From: Litorimonas sp039975855
Lineage (GTDB): Bacteria; Pseudomonadota; Alphaproteobacteria; Caulobacterales; Maricaulaceae
NCBI GenBank assembly: GCA_039975855.1
Contig: JBDWGH010000004.1
Coordinates: 248,001-312,000, forward strand
DNA length: 64,000 nt
Direction of reading: 5' to 3'
Shown here: piece after piece, positions 23,778 to 31,606 of the stretch
Position numbering within the stretch: the first letter of the stretch is position 1
Layout: each line of letters begins with the position of its first letter
The notes under the pieces: generated by a model
Told to the model about the DNA's origin: nothing
The model's input: the letters and a program-made list of their open reading frames with translations, nothing else
Database searches by the model: none
Program-made: the position numbers and the translations under genes

Positions 23778-25592
23778 ATGTCTACTCCTACTGACCAAAG
23801 TCTTATCCGCAATTTCTCTATCGTGGCCCATATTGACCACGGGAAATCGACTCTGGCTGACCGCTTGATCTCTTTCACGGGCGGCCTTTCCGATCGGGAA
23901 ATGTCAGAACAAGTCCTCGACAATATGGACATCGAAAAAGAGCGCGGCATCACGATTAAGGCGCAGACAGTACGCCTCGAATATCCGGCCAAGGACGGAA
24001 AAACCTATATCCTGAACCTGATGGATACGCCGGGTCACGTTGACTTTGCCTATGAAGTCTCGCGCAGTCTCTCCGCATGTGAAGGCTCCATCCTTGTTGT
24101 TGATGCCTCGCAAGGCGTAGAGGCGCAGACCCTCGCCAATGTGTATCAAGCGATTGAGCATGACCACGAGATTGTTACGGTCCTGAACAAGATTGATCTT
24201 CCCGCTGCGGAACCTGACCGCGTCAAACAACAGATTGAAGACGTTATTGGATTGGACACAACGGACGCCGTCGAATGTTCTGCCAAATCCGGCATTGGTA
24301 TTCAGGACGTTTTAGAAGCGATTTGCCGCGACCTGCCCGCGCCTGAAACCAAAGACGCTGACGCACCTCTCAAGGCGATGCTCGTCGATGCATGGTATGA
24401 CACATATATGGGCGTGGTGGTGTTGTTCCGCGTCATTGAAGGCACAATTTCAAAAGGCATGCGCATCCGAACGATGAATACGGGCGCGAGCTATACCGTT
24501 GATAAAGTCGGGACCTTCCTGCCCAACCCAACAGATGTGAAATCTATCGGCCCCGGCGAAGTGGGCTTCCTCACCGCCTCGATCAAAGAAGTCGCCGATG
24601 CGGCGGTGGGCGATACGATCACAGAGGATAAACGCCCGACGGAAACGGCGTTGGACGGATTTAAACCCGCACAGCCCGTTGTGTTCTGTGGTATCTTCCC
24701 TGTCGACGCTGCAGATTTCGAAGACCTACGCGCCGCCATGGGCCGCCTGCGGTTGAATGATGCGAGTTTCAGTTATGAGATGGAAACATCCGCCGCGCTC
24801 GGCTTTGGCTTCCGCTGCGGCTTCCTGGGTCTGCTGCATTTGGAAATCATCCAAGAGCGGTTAGAGCGAGAATTTGATCTCGACCTGATCACGACGGCTC
24901 CGTCTGTTGTTTATACGCTATCCATGCGCGACGGCAGCGAGATGCAGCTGCATAACCCCGCCGATATGCCTGACGTGATGAAAATCGACCACATTCAAGA
25001 GCCGTGGATCAAAGCGACGATTATGACCCCAGATGAGCATTTGGGCGGGATTTTGAAGCTCTGCCAAGATCGCCGCGGCGTTCAAACCACGCTCTCTTAT
25101 ATTAATGGTCGCGCCATGGTGGAATATGAGCTTCCACTCAATGAGGTGGTGTTTGATTTCTATGACCGTTTGAAATCTGTCTCCAAAGGCTATGCGTCAT
25201 TTGATTATCAAGCCATTGGCCTACGCGAAGGCGATTTGGTCAAAATGAGCATTTTGGTAAATGGCGATCCTGTCGATGCCCTATCCATGCTCGTCCATAG
25301 GAAAAACGCCGAAGGTCGCGGCCGCCAGATGTGCGAACGCCTGAAAGACCTCATCCCACGTCATTTGTTCAAAATCCCTATCCAAGCGGCCATTGGCGGT
25401 AAAGTCATCGCCCGCGAAACGATTGCGGCCATGCGCAAAGACGTCACGGCCAAATGTTATGGCGGCGACGCCTCGCGGAAACGCAAACTTTTGGATAAGC
25501 AGAAAAAGGGCAAGAAACGCATGCGCCAATTCGGCCGTGTGGAGATACCTCAAGAAGCGTTTATTGCGGCGTTGAAAATGGACGATGGTTGA
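23778..25592 (+). CDS. lepA: Elongation factor 4 (LepA)
   Basis: 604 residues. A ribosome-associated GTPase thought to help ribosomes during elongation under stress. GTPase motifs are clear: AHIDHGKST (G1), MDTPGHVDF (G3), NKIDLP (G4) and the SAKSGIGI region (G5). Domains II, III and V follow, then the LepA-specific C-terminal domain with AKCYGGDASRKRKLLDKQKKGKKRM. The start MSTPTDQSLIRNFSIVAHIDHGK at 23778 is the normal LepA N-terminus; a GTG eight codons upstream is less likely. No strong ribosome-binding site is seen. Confidence 0.96.
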   Translation: MSTPTDQSLIRNFSIVAHIDHGKSTLADRLISFTGGLSDREMSEQVLDNMDIEKERGITIKAQTVRLEYPAKDGKTYILNLMDTPGHVDFAYEVSRSLSACEGSILVVDASQGVEAQTLANVYQAIEHDHEIVTVLNKIDLPAAEPDRVKQQIEDVIGLDTTDAVECSAKSGIGIQDVLEAICRDLPAPETKDADAPLKAMLVDAWYDTYMGVVVLFRVIEGTISKGMRIRTMNTGASYTVDKVGTFLPNPTDVKSIGPGEVGFLTASIKEVADAAVGDTITEDKRPTETALDGFKPAQPVVFCGIFPVDAADFEDLRAAMGRLRLNDASFSYEMETSAALGFGFRCGFLGLLHLEIIQERLEREFDLDLITTAPSVVYTLSMRDGSEMQLHNPADMPDVMKIDHIQEPWIKATIMTPDEHLGGILKLCQDRRGVQTTLSYINGRAMVEYELPLNEVVFDFYDRLKSVSKGYASFDYQAIGLREGDLVKMSILVNGDPVDALSMLVHRKNAEGRGRQMCERLKDLIPRHLFKIPIQAAIGGKVIARETIAAMRKDVTAKCYGGDASRKRKLLDKQKKGKKRMRQFGRVEIPQEAFIAALKMDDG

Positions 25593-25657
25593 TCTAACCG
25601 TCGCTAGTACTCTCTGAAAACAGATTTTTAGGCAGTAAACCTTCAATATTCGTTTAG

Positions 25658-26692
25658 TTAGAAGCTCTTAGATTTAATAATTTTGGAGTCTAGGAAAACT
25701 CTTTTTCCAATGTCTGATAGAAAATACCTACTTACAGTTGTCAAGCCGGAACGAAATGTCGCTCCTGTGCTGTCGCGGGTGTACTGCTCGTTTCTTATCA
25801 AATTCAAACCCTCCAGCTGATAAATTATTTGTTTTAAATACTTTCCTTCTATGCTGCCCTTTCTTTGAAGGCTATCATCGTACTTAGGGATTTTGTGCGC
25901 AGAAACAACAGCGACAGAAATGCTGCCTAAAGATGCTCCGCTCTCTAAAGTGTCAGCAATAATGAAAAAAAGCTCTTTCCAAGACTTTGTGATTTCAACT
26001 TCACGAGAAACCTCATAACTACTCCTAGCATCCTTTCGCGCCATCTCACGAATGACAAACTGATACTTCGAATCGAGATCAGATATGTTATCAAAATTAA
26101 ATATTCCAGATTTTCTTGATTGCTCTCGCTCTAAAACCTCATTACGAGTCCTAAGGCTATTTATCTGTTCAAGTATTTCTTGTGACGCCACCTTATCTGC
26201 CCTGACCCATCCGATAGCTGGAAACAGTTGAATCGTTTTCGGAAGTGCAAGAGCCACATGGCCAGCTAGCTCTTCAGGTTTCGTCCAAAATTTGATCATT
26301 CTACCTGTACAAACTTTCCTCCGAAAATTTTTAAGCTTATCGGCTAGTGCATTATCACCGTCAGTTTTAGATACGGGCAATGAGTCCGGGCTGCCATGAA
26401 CAAGTGCTATAATTTTCTTGTTGTTATCTCTCGCGTAATCAAATTCTTTTTCGGTATAGCTTATCTGCTCATCTGCGAGACTCCCATAACGACCACCCAA
26501 AATAAGGACGTAGTAGTCGCTGTCATCAATAATTTTTTCAATAAAAGGCCATTGTTCTTCATCGATTGCTGAAAAAAACTCCATGCCAGACGGGAAGTGC
26601 CCCATCTCCATCAATGTTCGCATTATTATTTGCCGCTCTTCCTTTAAATCAGCGAATGTTGAACTAACGAAAATTTGGTATCTTTTATCCAT
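25658..26692 (-). CDS. DUF4062 domain protein with C-terminal winged-helix-like region
   Basis: 344 residues. The N-terminal domain (about 4-90), beginning RYQIFVSSTFADLKEERQ, is a DUF4062 module, a TIR-like Rossmann fold that often precedes effector or NTPase domains in bacterial defence and signalling proteins. After it comes a bacterial-specific middle with a coiled-coil-like stretch (about 175-195, ILEQINSLRTRNEVLEREQ). The C-terminal part (about 215-330) ends with YLKQIIYQLEGLNLIRNEQ and VSRYFLSDIGKRVF, which look like a winged helix. The gene is markedly AT-rich compared with lepA and stands alone between core genes. A role in phage defence is plausible but unproven. Confidence 0.8.
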   Translation of the reverse strand: MDKRYQIFVSSTFADLKEERQIIMRTLMEMGHFPSGMEFFSAIDEEQWPFIEKIIDDSDYYVLILGGRYGSLADEQISYTEKEFDYARDNNKKIIALVHGSPDSLPVSKTDGDNALADKLKNFRRKVCTGRMIKFWTKPEELAGHVALALPKTIQLFPAIGWVRADKVASQEILEQINSLRTRNEVLEREQSRKSGIFNFDNISDLDSKYQFVIREMARKDARSSYEVSREVEITKSWKELFFIIADTLESGASLGSISVAVVSAHKIPKYDDSLQRKGSIEGKYLKQIIYQLEGLNLIRNEQYTRDSTGATFRSGLTTVSRYFLSDIGKRVFLDSKIIKSKSF

Positions 26693-26964
26693 GTCCTTCT
26701 ATGTTTAACTTTTCCCACCACCTCAAGATGCATCATAGAGTTATCCACTCTACATGATCGAAACCTATCCAAGTTAAAGCACCCCCGAATTCATCCCATC
26801 CTGATTTCCAATACTAGCAGGCATATCGGATTCCTGCGCGGCAAAGCGGCGGATGAGTAAGACGCCTTTTGTCGTCGGGGTTCGATTTGCGTCGCATCGG
26901 AATTTTCCACCGCTTGGCCACCCATCTCGCCAATTTTCTTGAGCTCGTCTTAGAGGCCCTCGAA

Positions 26965-27555
26965 TTACCGCATCGGTTTTGTGGATAAGGAAAACAACTG
27001 ATCTGTGAGTTCGGATCGCATGACCTCACCGTCGGAATTCAGATCATATAACATCAGATAACTCTCAATCGGACGCATATCTTGTGTGCCGGCACGCGCA
27101 TGGAGGTCGCGGCTATATAAAACCGCTTCGGGCAGTGAAATTATCTCATCCTGATTGGCATCTGATTGGAATAGATCTTTCAGGGCCAAGATTTTGTTGG
27201 GGCCTTTTGGAAAGGATGAGAACACCTCATATTCCGATTGGGTGATATTTGTGTCGCCGTTCAGATCAAGCGCAAGCACATATCCCAATAACCGACCGCG
27301 CTCCAAACCGTCCTGCAAACTTGTGTAATCCTGAACGCGTCGCCGTGTAACCGGACCGGTTTTCGCCAAGCCGTCAAAGGCTGCGACAAATCTCTGGGCG
27401 GTCGCCTCTGGGTTCTCGTAGAGCGCGGCTCTATAGCTTTCGGGTAAATCCACAGGTAAGTCAGGGGCTTCTAGAGGGGTAACCGAGGTCGCTGGCTGGC
27501 ACCCCAAAAGGCCCAGACAACACATGACACCAATTGCTTTTGAAAATCCGTTCAT
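26965..27555 (-). CDS. EF-hand lipoprotein of unknown function
   Basis: 196 residues. A lipoprotein signal (LGLLGCQPA, Cys near 19) is followed by a variable linker and a helical domain with three calcium-binding EF-hand-like loops: DLNGDTNITQSEY, DANQDEIISLPEA and DLNSDGEVMRSEL. Each has Asp/Asn at positions 1, 3 and 5 of the loop, so calcium binding in the envelope is likely. The start at 27555 is chosen because it gives a signal peptide; a longer reading to 27756 would overlap the divergent YodC-like gene. Partner and role are unknown. Confidence 0.8.
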   Translation of the reverse strand: MNGFSKAIGVMCCLGLLGCQPATSVTPLEAPDLPVDLPESYRAALYENPEATAQRFVAAFDGLAKTGPVTRRRVQDYTSLQDGLERGRLLGYVLALDLNGDTNITQSEYEVFSSFPKGPNKILALKDLFQSDANQDEIISLPEAVLYSRDLHARAGTQDMRPIESYLMLYDLNSDGEVMRSELTDQLFSLSTKPMR

Positions 27556-27732
27556 GCCAGCTTTGATTGCAATCTGTAGATGAACGCCTTGTGAACGCTT
27601 CTTTATGGGGGTTGAAATCCGCGAGTCAGGGTCACGGTAGTATTCACTTGGACTTTGGCCGCGAAAGTGGTCAATGGACCTCAAACACGGCGAGCCAGAT
27701 ACGTCTCCTCCCTTTTCGCGAAAGCCTAGCAC

Positions 27733-27966
27733 ATGGAAATTTTTGAAATTGGTCAAGTTGTCCGTCTGAAATCCGGCAGCCCAAAGATGACAATTAAAGG
27801 TCCAGACGGCGACACGATTTGGGCCGTGCAGTGGATTGACCGAAACGGCAAATTACAGGGTGATAGCTTTCACGAAGATATGTTGGATATTTTCGTGAAA
27901 ACACATCGCCCGGATACAGATCGCGGGCCTCGCGGCGACCGAAATCGCGACCCCCGGTTTCGGTAA
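27733..27966 (+). CDS. YodC-like DUF2158 family protein
   Basis: 77 residues. The N-terminal 50 residues match DUF2158: FEIGQVVRLKSGSPKMTIKG, then AVQWIDRNGKLQGDSF. The family is a small beta-barrel of unknown function, usually cytosolic. The tail HRPDTDRGPRGDRNRDPRFR is charged and probably disordered. It runs divergently from the EF-hand lipoprotein gene and convergently with the DUF4329 gene. Confidence 0.8.
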   Translation: MEIFEIGQVVRLKSGSPKMTIKGPDGDTIWAVQWIDRNGKLQGDSFHEDMLDIFVKTHRPDTDRGPRGDRNRDPRFR

Positions 27967-28028
27967 AAACCTTCTGATTAAACCGATAGGTTGATGAATT
28001 GACCGTGCATGATACGCAGTCAGGACGC

Positions 28029-28598
28029 TTATTCTGCCAAGACCAATAAATCTTCCAAATCTTCAATCGTGTAGGGTTGTCCAATTTTTAATGGGAGGTT
28101 TTCCGATACATAATTTGGGTCGGCCTGAATGCACCCTTCCCCGCAGATTAAAACCGCCGTCATATTTGCGCCATTGATATACCAAACCCTGCCCCCTGGT
28201 GTGGCAACGTAACCATCATTTCCTTCGAGGTAATCTGCCTCCATGTCATCTGAAGACGGGACTTCGCTGTCATGATCGACGGAAAACGCGCCGTGCGTGT
28301 GGAAGCTTGCGATTTCAATGCTGCTCTCATCAGATGGTGGCGGCTTGCAAGAACTTGCACGGCCTTTCTGAATTTCGGTGACATTGAAATTACCGTCAAC
28401 GTCCAAGACTAACATGCCGCAATATTCGCGAGCCGACCGGAAAGATTGCGTCTGTAAGCCGTCCAATACAGATTTAATAAATTGAACTTCTGCCTCGGTT
28501 TTCGGTTGAGGACGCTCATAAGGAACGGGGTCTATAACGCAGGCCGAGTGGACAAGCCCCGCACCTAAGAGTGAGATGGATTTGATAAAGCTACTCAT
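28029..28598 (-). CDS. DUF4329 lipoprotein with JAMM-like HxH...SxxD pattern
   Basis: 189 residues. A lipoprotein signal with Cys20 (HSACVIDP) is followed by a DUF4329 domain. Its SFHTHGAFS motif, then SEVPSSDDMEAD and GYVATPGGRVWYI, reproduces the HxH-x(n)-SxxD metal ligands seen in JAMM/MPN-fold metalloproteases. DUF4329 usually occurs in Rhs-type proteins; a stand-alone secreted lipoprotein version is less common. It starts three bases downstream of the SDR stop codon on the same strand, so the two form an operon. A peptidase activity is inference only. Confidence 0.75.
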   Translation of the reverse strand: MSSFIKSISLLGAGLVHSACVIDPVPYERPQPKTEAEVQFIKSVLDGLQTQSFRSAREYCGMLVLDVDGNFNVTEIQKGRASSCKPPPSDESSIEIASFHTHGAFSVDHDSEVPSSDDMEADYLEGNDGYVATPGGRVWYINGANMTAVLICGEGCIQADPNYVSENLPLKIGQPYTIEDLEDLLVLAE

Positions 28599-28601
28599 GA
28601 T

Positions 28602-29387
28602 TTAATCCCGTCCCGGCGACGCCGCACTGCCCGCCAATAGCCCGCCGTCCAGCGTCAACTCCGTACCCGTCATATAGGCGGCTTCGTCACTGGCGAGCAG
28701 GACCGCGACTGCCGCGACCTCTTCCACCGTGCCAAAGCGTTTCATTGGCGTGTCTGCGACAAAGCTCGCCATGCGCGCCTCGCGGTCCGGACCGTCACCC
28801 AACATGGGCTCCCACATCGGGGTTAAGATTGCAGCGGGATGGACGCTGTTACACCGAATGTTGAGCCCTTCCTGCGCACAATAAAGCGCGACAGTTTTAG
28901 AATGATTGCGAATGGCGGCTTTGGACGCGGCATAGGCCGCCGCCCCCGGTATTCCGACTAATCCTGATCGGGAAGACATATTGATTATGGAACCCGACCC
29001 ACTCTGGCGCATCGCGCGAATGGCGTAGCGGCATCCGAGGAAGGTTCCGTCCGTATTGACGCGGTGGACGCGTCTCCAATCGTCCAGCGCCGCATGTTCA
29101 GGATCTTGCGCAGCGGGGCTGGTTTCAAATCCGGTAATCCCGGCATTATTCACAACGACATCCATTTCCGGATAGTCTTGCGCGAGGCGCTCCCAATGCC
29201 CCTCATCCGCGACATCCAGATGTACAGCCGTTGCGCCCAGACGCGCGGCGGTTTGTTTGACCTGTTCAAAATTAATATCCGAAAGGATGACTTGTGCGCC
29301 TTCACGGATGAAAGCAGCGGCAATTCCTTCGCCAATACCGCGGGCTGCGCCTGTTACGAGGCATCGCTTATTCTGTAAACGTTTCAT
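28602..29387 (-). CDS. Short-chain dehydrogenase/reductase
   Basis: 261 residues, full-length classical SDR. Visible are the NAD(P)-binding GAARGIGEGIAAAF motif, VNNAGITG, the catalytic Ser of NMSSRSGLVGIPGA and the YAASKAA Tyr/Lys pair, with Asn in RVNTDGTFLG. Asp at the end of beta-strand 2 (LSDIN) favours NAD over NADP. The C-terminal 'TGTELTLDGGLLAG' closes the fold. The substrate is unknown. It lies directly upstream of the DUF4329 gene and downstream of the MscS-like gene. Confidence 0.92.
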   Translation of the reverse strand: MKRLQNKRCLVTGAARGIGEGIAAAFIREGAQVILSDINFEQVKQTAARLGATAVHLDVADEGHWERLAQDYPEMDVVVNNAGITGFETSPAAQDPEHAALDDWRRVHRVNTDGTFLGCRYAIRAMRQSGSGSIINMSSRSGLVGIPGAAAYAASKAAIRNHSKTVALYCAQEGLNIRCNSVHPAAILTPMWEPMLGDGPDREARMASFVADTPMKRFGTVEEVAAVAVLLASDEAAYMTGTELTLDGGLLAGSAASPGRD

Positions 29388-29408
29388 GAGATTTCCAATG
29401 TGAGAGAG

Positions 29409-29426
29409 CAGCCCGATCGCGGGCTG
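29409..29426 (-). promoter_or_regulatory. Leader hairpin in front of the SDR gene
   Basis: CAGCCCG (29409-29415) and CGGGCTG (29420-29426) form a 7-bp stem with a four-base loop, 22 bases before the SDR start. It may affect translation, or it may be a terminator remnant from the MscS-like gene. Confidence 0.3.
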
Positions 29427-29440
29427 TAAATAAATTTAAA

Positions 29441-29464
29441 TCGAATTGTCGAATTGTCGAATTT
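29441..29464. repeat. Tandem 8-bp repeat TCGAATTG x3
   Basis: Two exact TCGAATTG units and a third TCGAATTT follow each other head to tail between the MscS-like and SDR genes. The unit is short and could arise by slippage. Confidence 0.6.
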
Positions 29465-29500
29465 AATTATTCATCGTCTCTCACCAAATTGGATTTTTGG

Positions 29501-30700
29501 TTAGCTTATTTTTTCAGGATCGGCAAGGTTTGCCGTATTCGAAATGCGCGCATTGACTAAATCAGGCGTGGACAGGTCAACACCTTCGACAACCGAAGCC
29601 GTAAAAACCGCTTCATTGACCTTGTACAAAGTGCCCATCAAATGCCGCCGGATAGTAGCCGTAACTTTGGTATTGGGAATACGGTCCAGATAAACCCACA
29701 TGGTATATTCAAGTGCATAATCCCCAGCATTCGTCAGCGCCCATTCGAAGGGCTTATTTTTATTGATCTTGATCTCGTCATTCGCTTGGCAAGCCTCAAA
29801 ACTTCGGGTGAACATATCTCCGATGTTTTTCTGAAATGCCACCAATTCCGTTTCACGGGACTCTCGTTTGTCGCTGAATTCGGGATATCCAATATTATAT
29901 TTGAACGCTTGGCGGATCCCGTCTGAGCTTGCAATCCGCGAGAGATTGTCAATTCGGCTTTGGATAAACTGCGTATTGCGCAACAGGGTTCGGTGATTAT
30001 TCCGCACGTCATAAAGCACCGCATAGATCAGCGTAACCCGCGCGATGATGAACTCATCGGGATGCCCGTCAATGACAACAACGTCTCCATCGACCAGCAT
30101 TTCACTGTTGAGGATGATCAACCCGCTGACGATATCAGGGGCCCAAATCGAGCTCGTAAAGCCGAGGAAGACTAATAAAATTCCGATAATACCCGTCGTT
30201 TCCAACAGGCTGTCTGCGCCCCAAATTTTGATTAAGATATAGACGATCGTCAAAACAATAATGGCGAGCAAAACAATGTTCACGAGCCGCGAATTATAAG
30301 ATTCAATGTAGGTGACCTTGTCGTCAAACGTCCGAGATTTTCCAAATCGTTTGCGGGTGAACGTGCCGCTAGCACTGTAAAGGAACACGCCGGTATAAAT
30401 GATCATCAAGCTTGCGCCCAGATTGACCAAATACCCGCCGCCATACCAGTCAAAGCTCTGCCGCATGCCAAAATCAATGAATTGAAACAGCAGGACGAGC
30501 AGGTTCAAGGCCTGCGCAATTTTTATCTTGGTTTTATTATCTTGATCAGGTGCTAGGAGGTTGATGATCGGCCGCGATAAAACCAATAAGATGATGTTCA
30601 AAAAGAACAAAATACTGAGAATGGGGCGGTCCCCAGACGTCAGCTCGCTCAGCAATCCATTTAAAAATTCCAAAACACCCTCTCCCATGAAAGCCAGCAT
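29501..30700 (-). CDS. Mechanosensitive ion channel of the MscS family
   Basis: 399 residues. MscS channels release solutes at membrane tension on osmotic downshift. The N-terminal half has about five hydrophobic helices. The pore-lining and beta-domain region (about 180-255) carries GILLVFLGFTSSIWAPDIVSGL and the SEMLVDGDVVVIDG beta segment typical of MscS. The C-terminal part is a cytosolic vestibule. The Gly/Ala-rich packing of TM3 is weaker than in E. coli MscS. An ATG four codons downstream (30688) is an alternative start. Confidence 0.88.
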   Translation of the reverse strand: MLAFMGEGVLEFLNGLLSELTSGDRPILSILFFLNIILLVLSRPIINLLAPDQDNKTKIKIAQALNLLVLLFQFIDFGMRQSFDWYGGGYLVNLGASLMIIYTGVFLYSASGTFTRKRFGKSRTFDDKVTYIESYNSRLVNIVLLAIIVLTIVYILIKIWGADSLLETTGIIGILLVFLGFTSSIWAPDIVSGLIILNSEMLVDGDVVVIDGHPDEFIIARVTLIYAVLYDVRNNHRTLLRNTQFIQSRIDNLSRIASSDGIRQAFKYNIGYPEFSDKRESRETELVAFQKNIGDMFTRSFEACQANDEIKINKNKPFEWALTNAGDYALEYTMWVYLDRIPNTKVTATIRRHLMGTLYKVNEAVFTASVVEGVDLSTPDLVNARISNTANLADPEKIS

Positions 30701-30777
30701 AAGGGGGTTCTGAAATGAAGGCTAGGGTCGAGTGTGAGTGGGCCTCTCCCCGTATTTAGGGAGAGGCCGGAATGTTA

Positions 30778-31344
30778 CTATGCAGCTTTCGCCTTTGGAT
30801 TTGTCCATGCATTCGGTGCAAAGGCCGCGTCAACGTCCGTTTCGGCGATATGGTTGGTGTAGTTTGAAAGTACTTTCAGACTGGTCCCCAGAATAACTTC
30901 CAGAACCGTTTGTTTCGTATACCCTGCTGCGAGGAAGGCTTGAATGTCCGCATCTTGTGGCCAACCGCGGGTTTCATTGATCACCGTCGTGAATGTGCGA
31001 AGCGCCTCTAACTTTGGATCAGAGAATGGCGTGCCGTCGCGCAGCGCCGTGATGTCTTCATCTGCGACGCCCTGCATCTGGCTCAATGTTGTGTGGGCCG
31101 CCATACAATATACGCAGCCATTAAGGACATTATTTGTCATCAAAATGACTTGCTGTTCTGTTGCGGAGAGATCGCTTTTTCCGAAAATCTCAGCCAGGGT
31201 TTGGTAACCTTCCAGCATAGCCGGCGCTTCTGCCATTGTGGCGTAGAGATTTGGAACAAAGCCGAGTGCTTTTTGTGCGCCTTCTAGGCGAGGTTTCGCA
31301 GCGGCTGGGGCTGTCTCAACAGTATGAATTGGGAAATCTGTCAT
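30778..31344 (-). CDS. Carboxymuconolactone decarboxylase / AhpD-like peroxidase-related enzyme
   Basis: 188 residues. The AhpD fold is recognised by its CxxC-x3-H active-site motif, here CVYCMAAH, with helices before and after. AhpD-like proteins are alkyl-hydroperoxidase or thiol-disulphide enzymes that respond to oxidants and electrophiles. The start at 31344 is used because MTDFPIHTVE is the usual beginning and GAGAG precedes it; an ATG four codons upstream is possible. A palindromic operator lies 66 bases upstream, pointing to a dedicated repressor encoded elsewhere. Confidence 0.88.
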   Translation of the reverse strand: MTDFPIHTVETAPAAAKPRLEGAQKALGFVPNLYATMAEAPAMLEGYQTLAEIFGKSDLSATEQQVILMTNNVLNGCVYCMAAHTTLSQMQGVADEDITALRDGTPFSDPKLEALRTFTTVINETRGWPQDADIQAFLAAGYTKQTVLEVILGTSLKVLSNYTNHIAETDVDAAFAPNAWTNPKAKAA

Positions 31345-31409
31345 GGTAACTCTCATAAATTTTGTGCGCCGGGTCGCGATGTTTCTGTCCCGGACAGCCC
31401 CTAGATAGA

Positions 31410-31433
31410 GTTATATACCAAATGGTCAATAAC
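31410..31433. promoter_or_regulatory. Palindromic operator upstream of the AhpD-like gene
   Basis: The 24-bp sequence reads GTTAT-N2-ACCA-N2-TGGT-N2-ATAAC, with both inner and outer arms perfectly complementary. ACC-N4-GGT cores are used by TetR-type electrophile sensors such as NemR. The regulator is not encoded nearby. Confidence 0.55.
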
Positions 31434-31540
31434 TGGCGTGTTAACGAGTTCGTGAGGTCAACTCACCCTATCGCTTGACGTTCCGGTATTCGCATCCTAG
31501 GCGCCGCTCTTTAATCGATAACCGTAACAGGTTTGACATA

Positions 31541-31559
31541 CTGCGCGCCTGATGCGCAG
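31541..31559 (+). promoter_or_regulatory. Hairpin in the leader of the DEAD-box helicase gene
   Basis: CTGCGC and GCGCAG form a 6-bp stem with a seven-base loop, 48 bases before the start codon. Helicase leaders are often structured, but this is a weak single-sequence signal. Confidence 0.25.
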
Positions 31560-31606
31560 CCCTTATGCTGCACGAACGCCTTGCAGCCAGACCGTACGGA
31601 CGCCCC

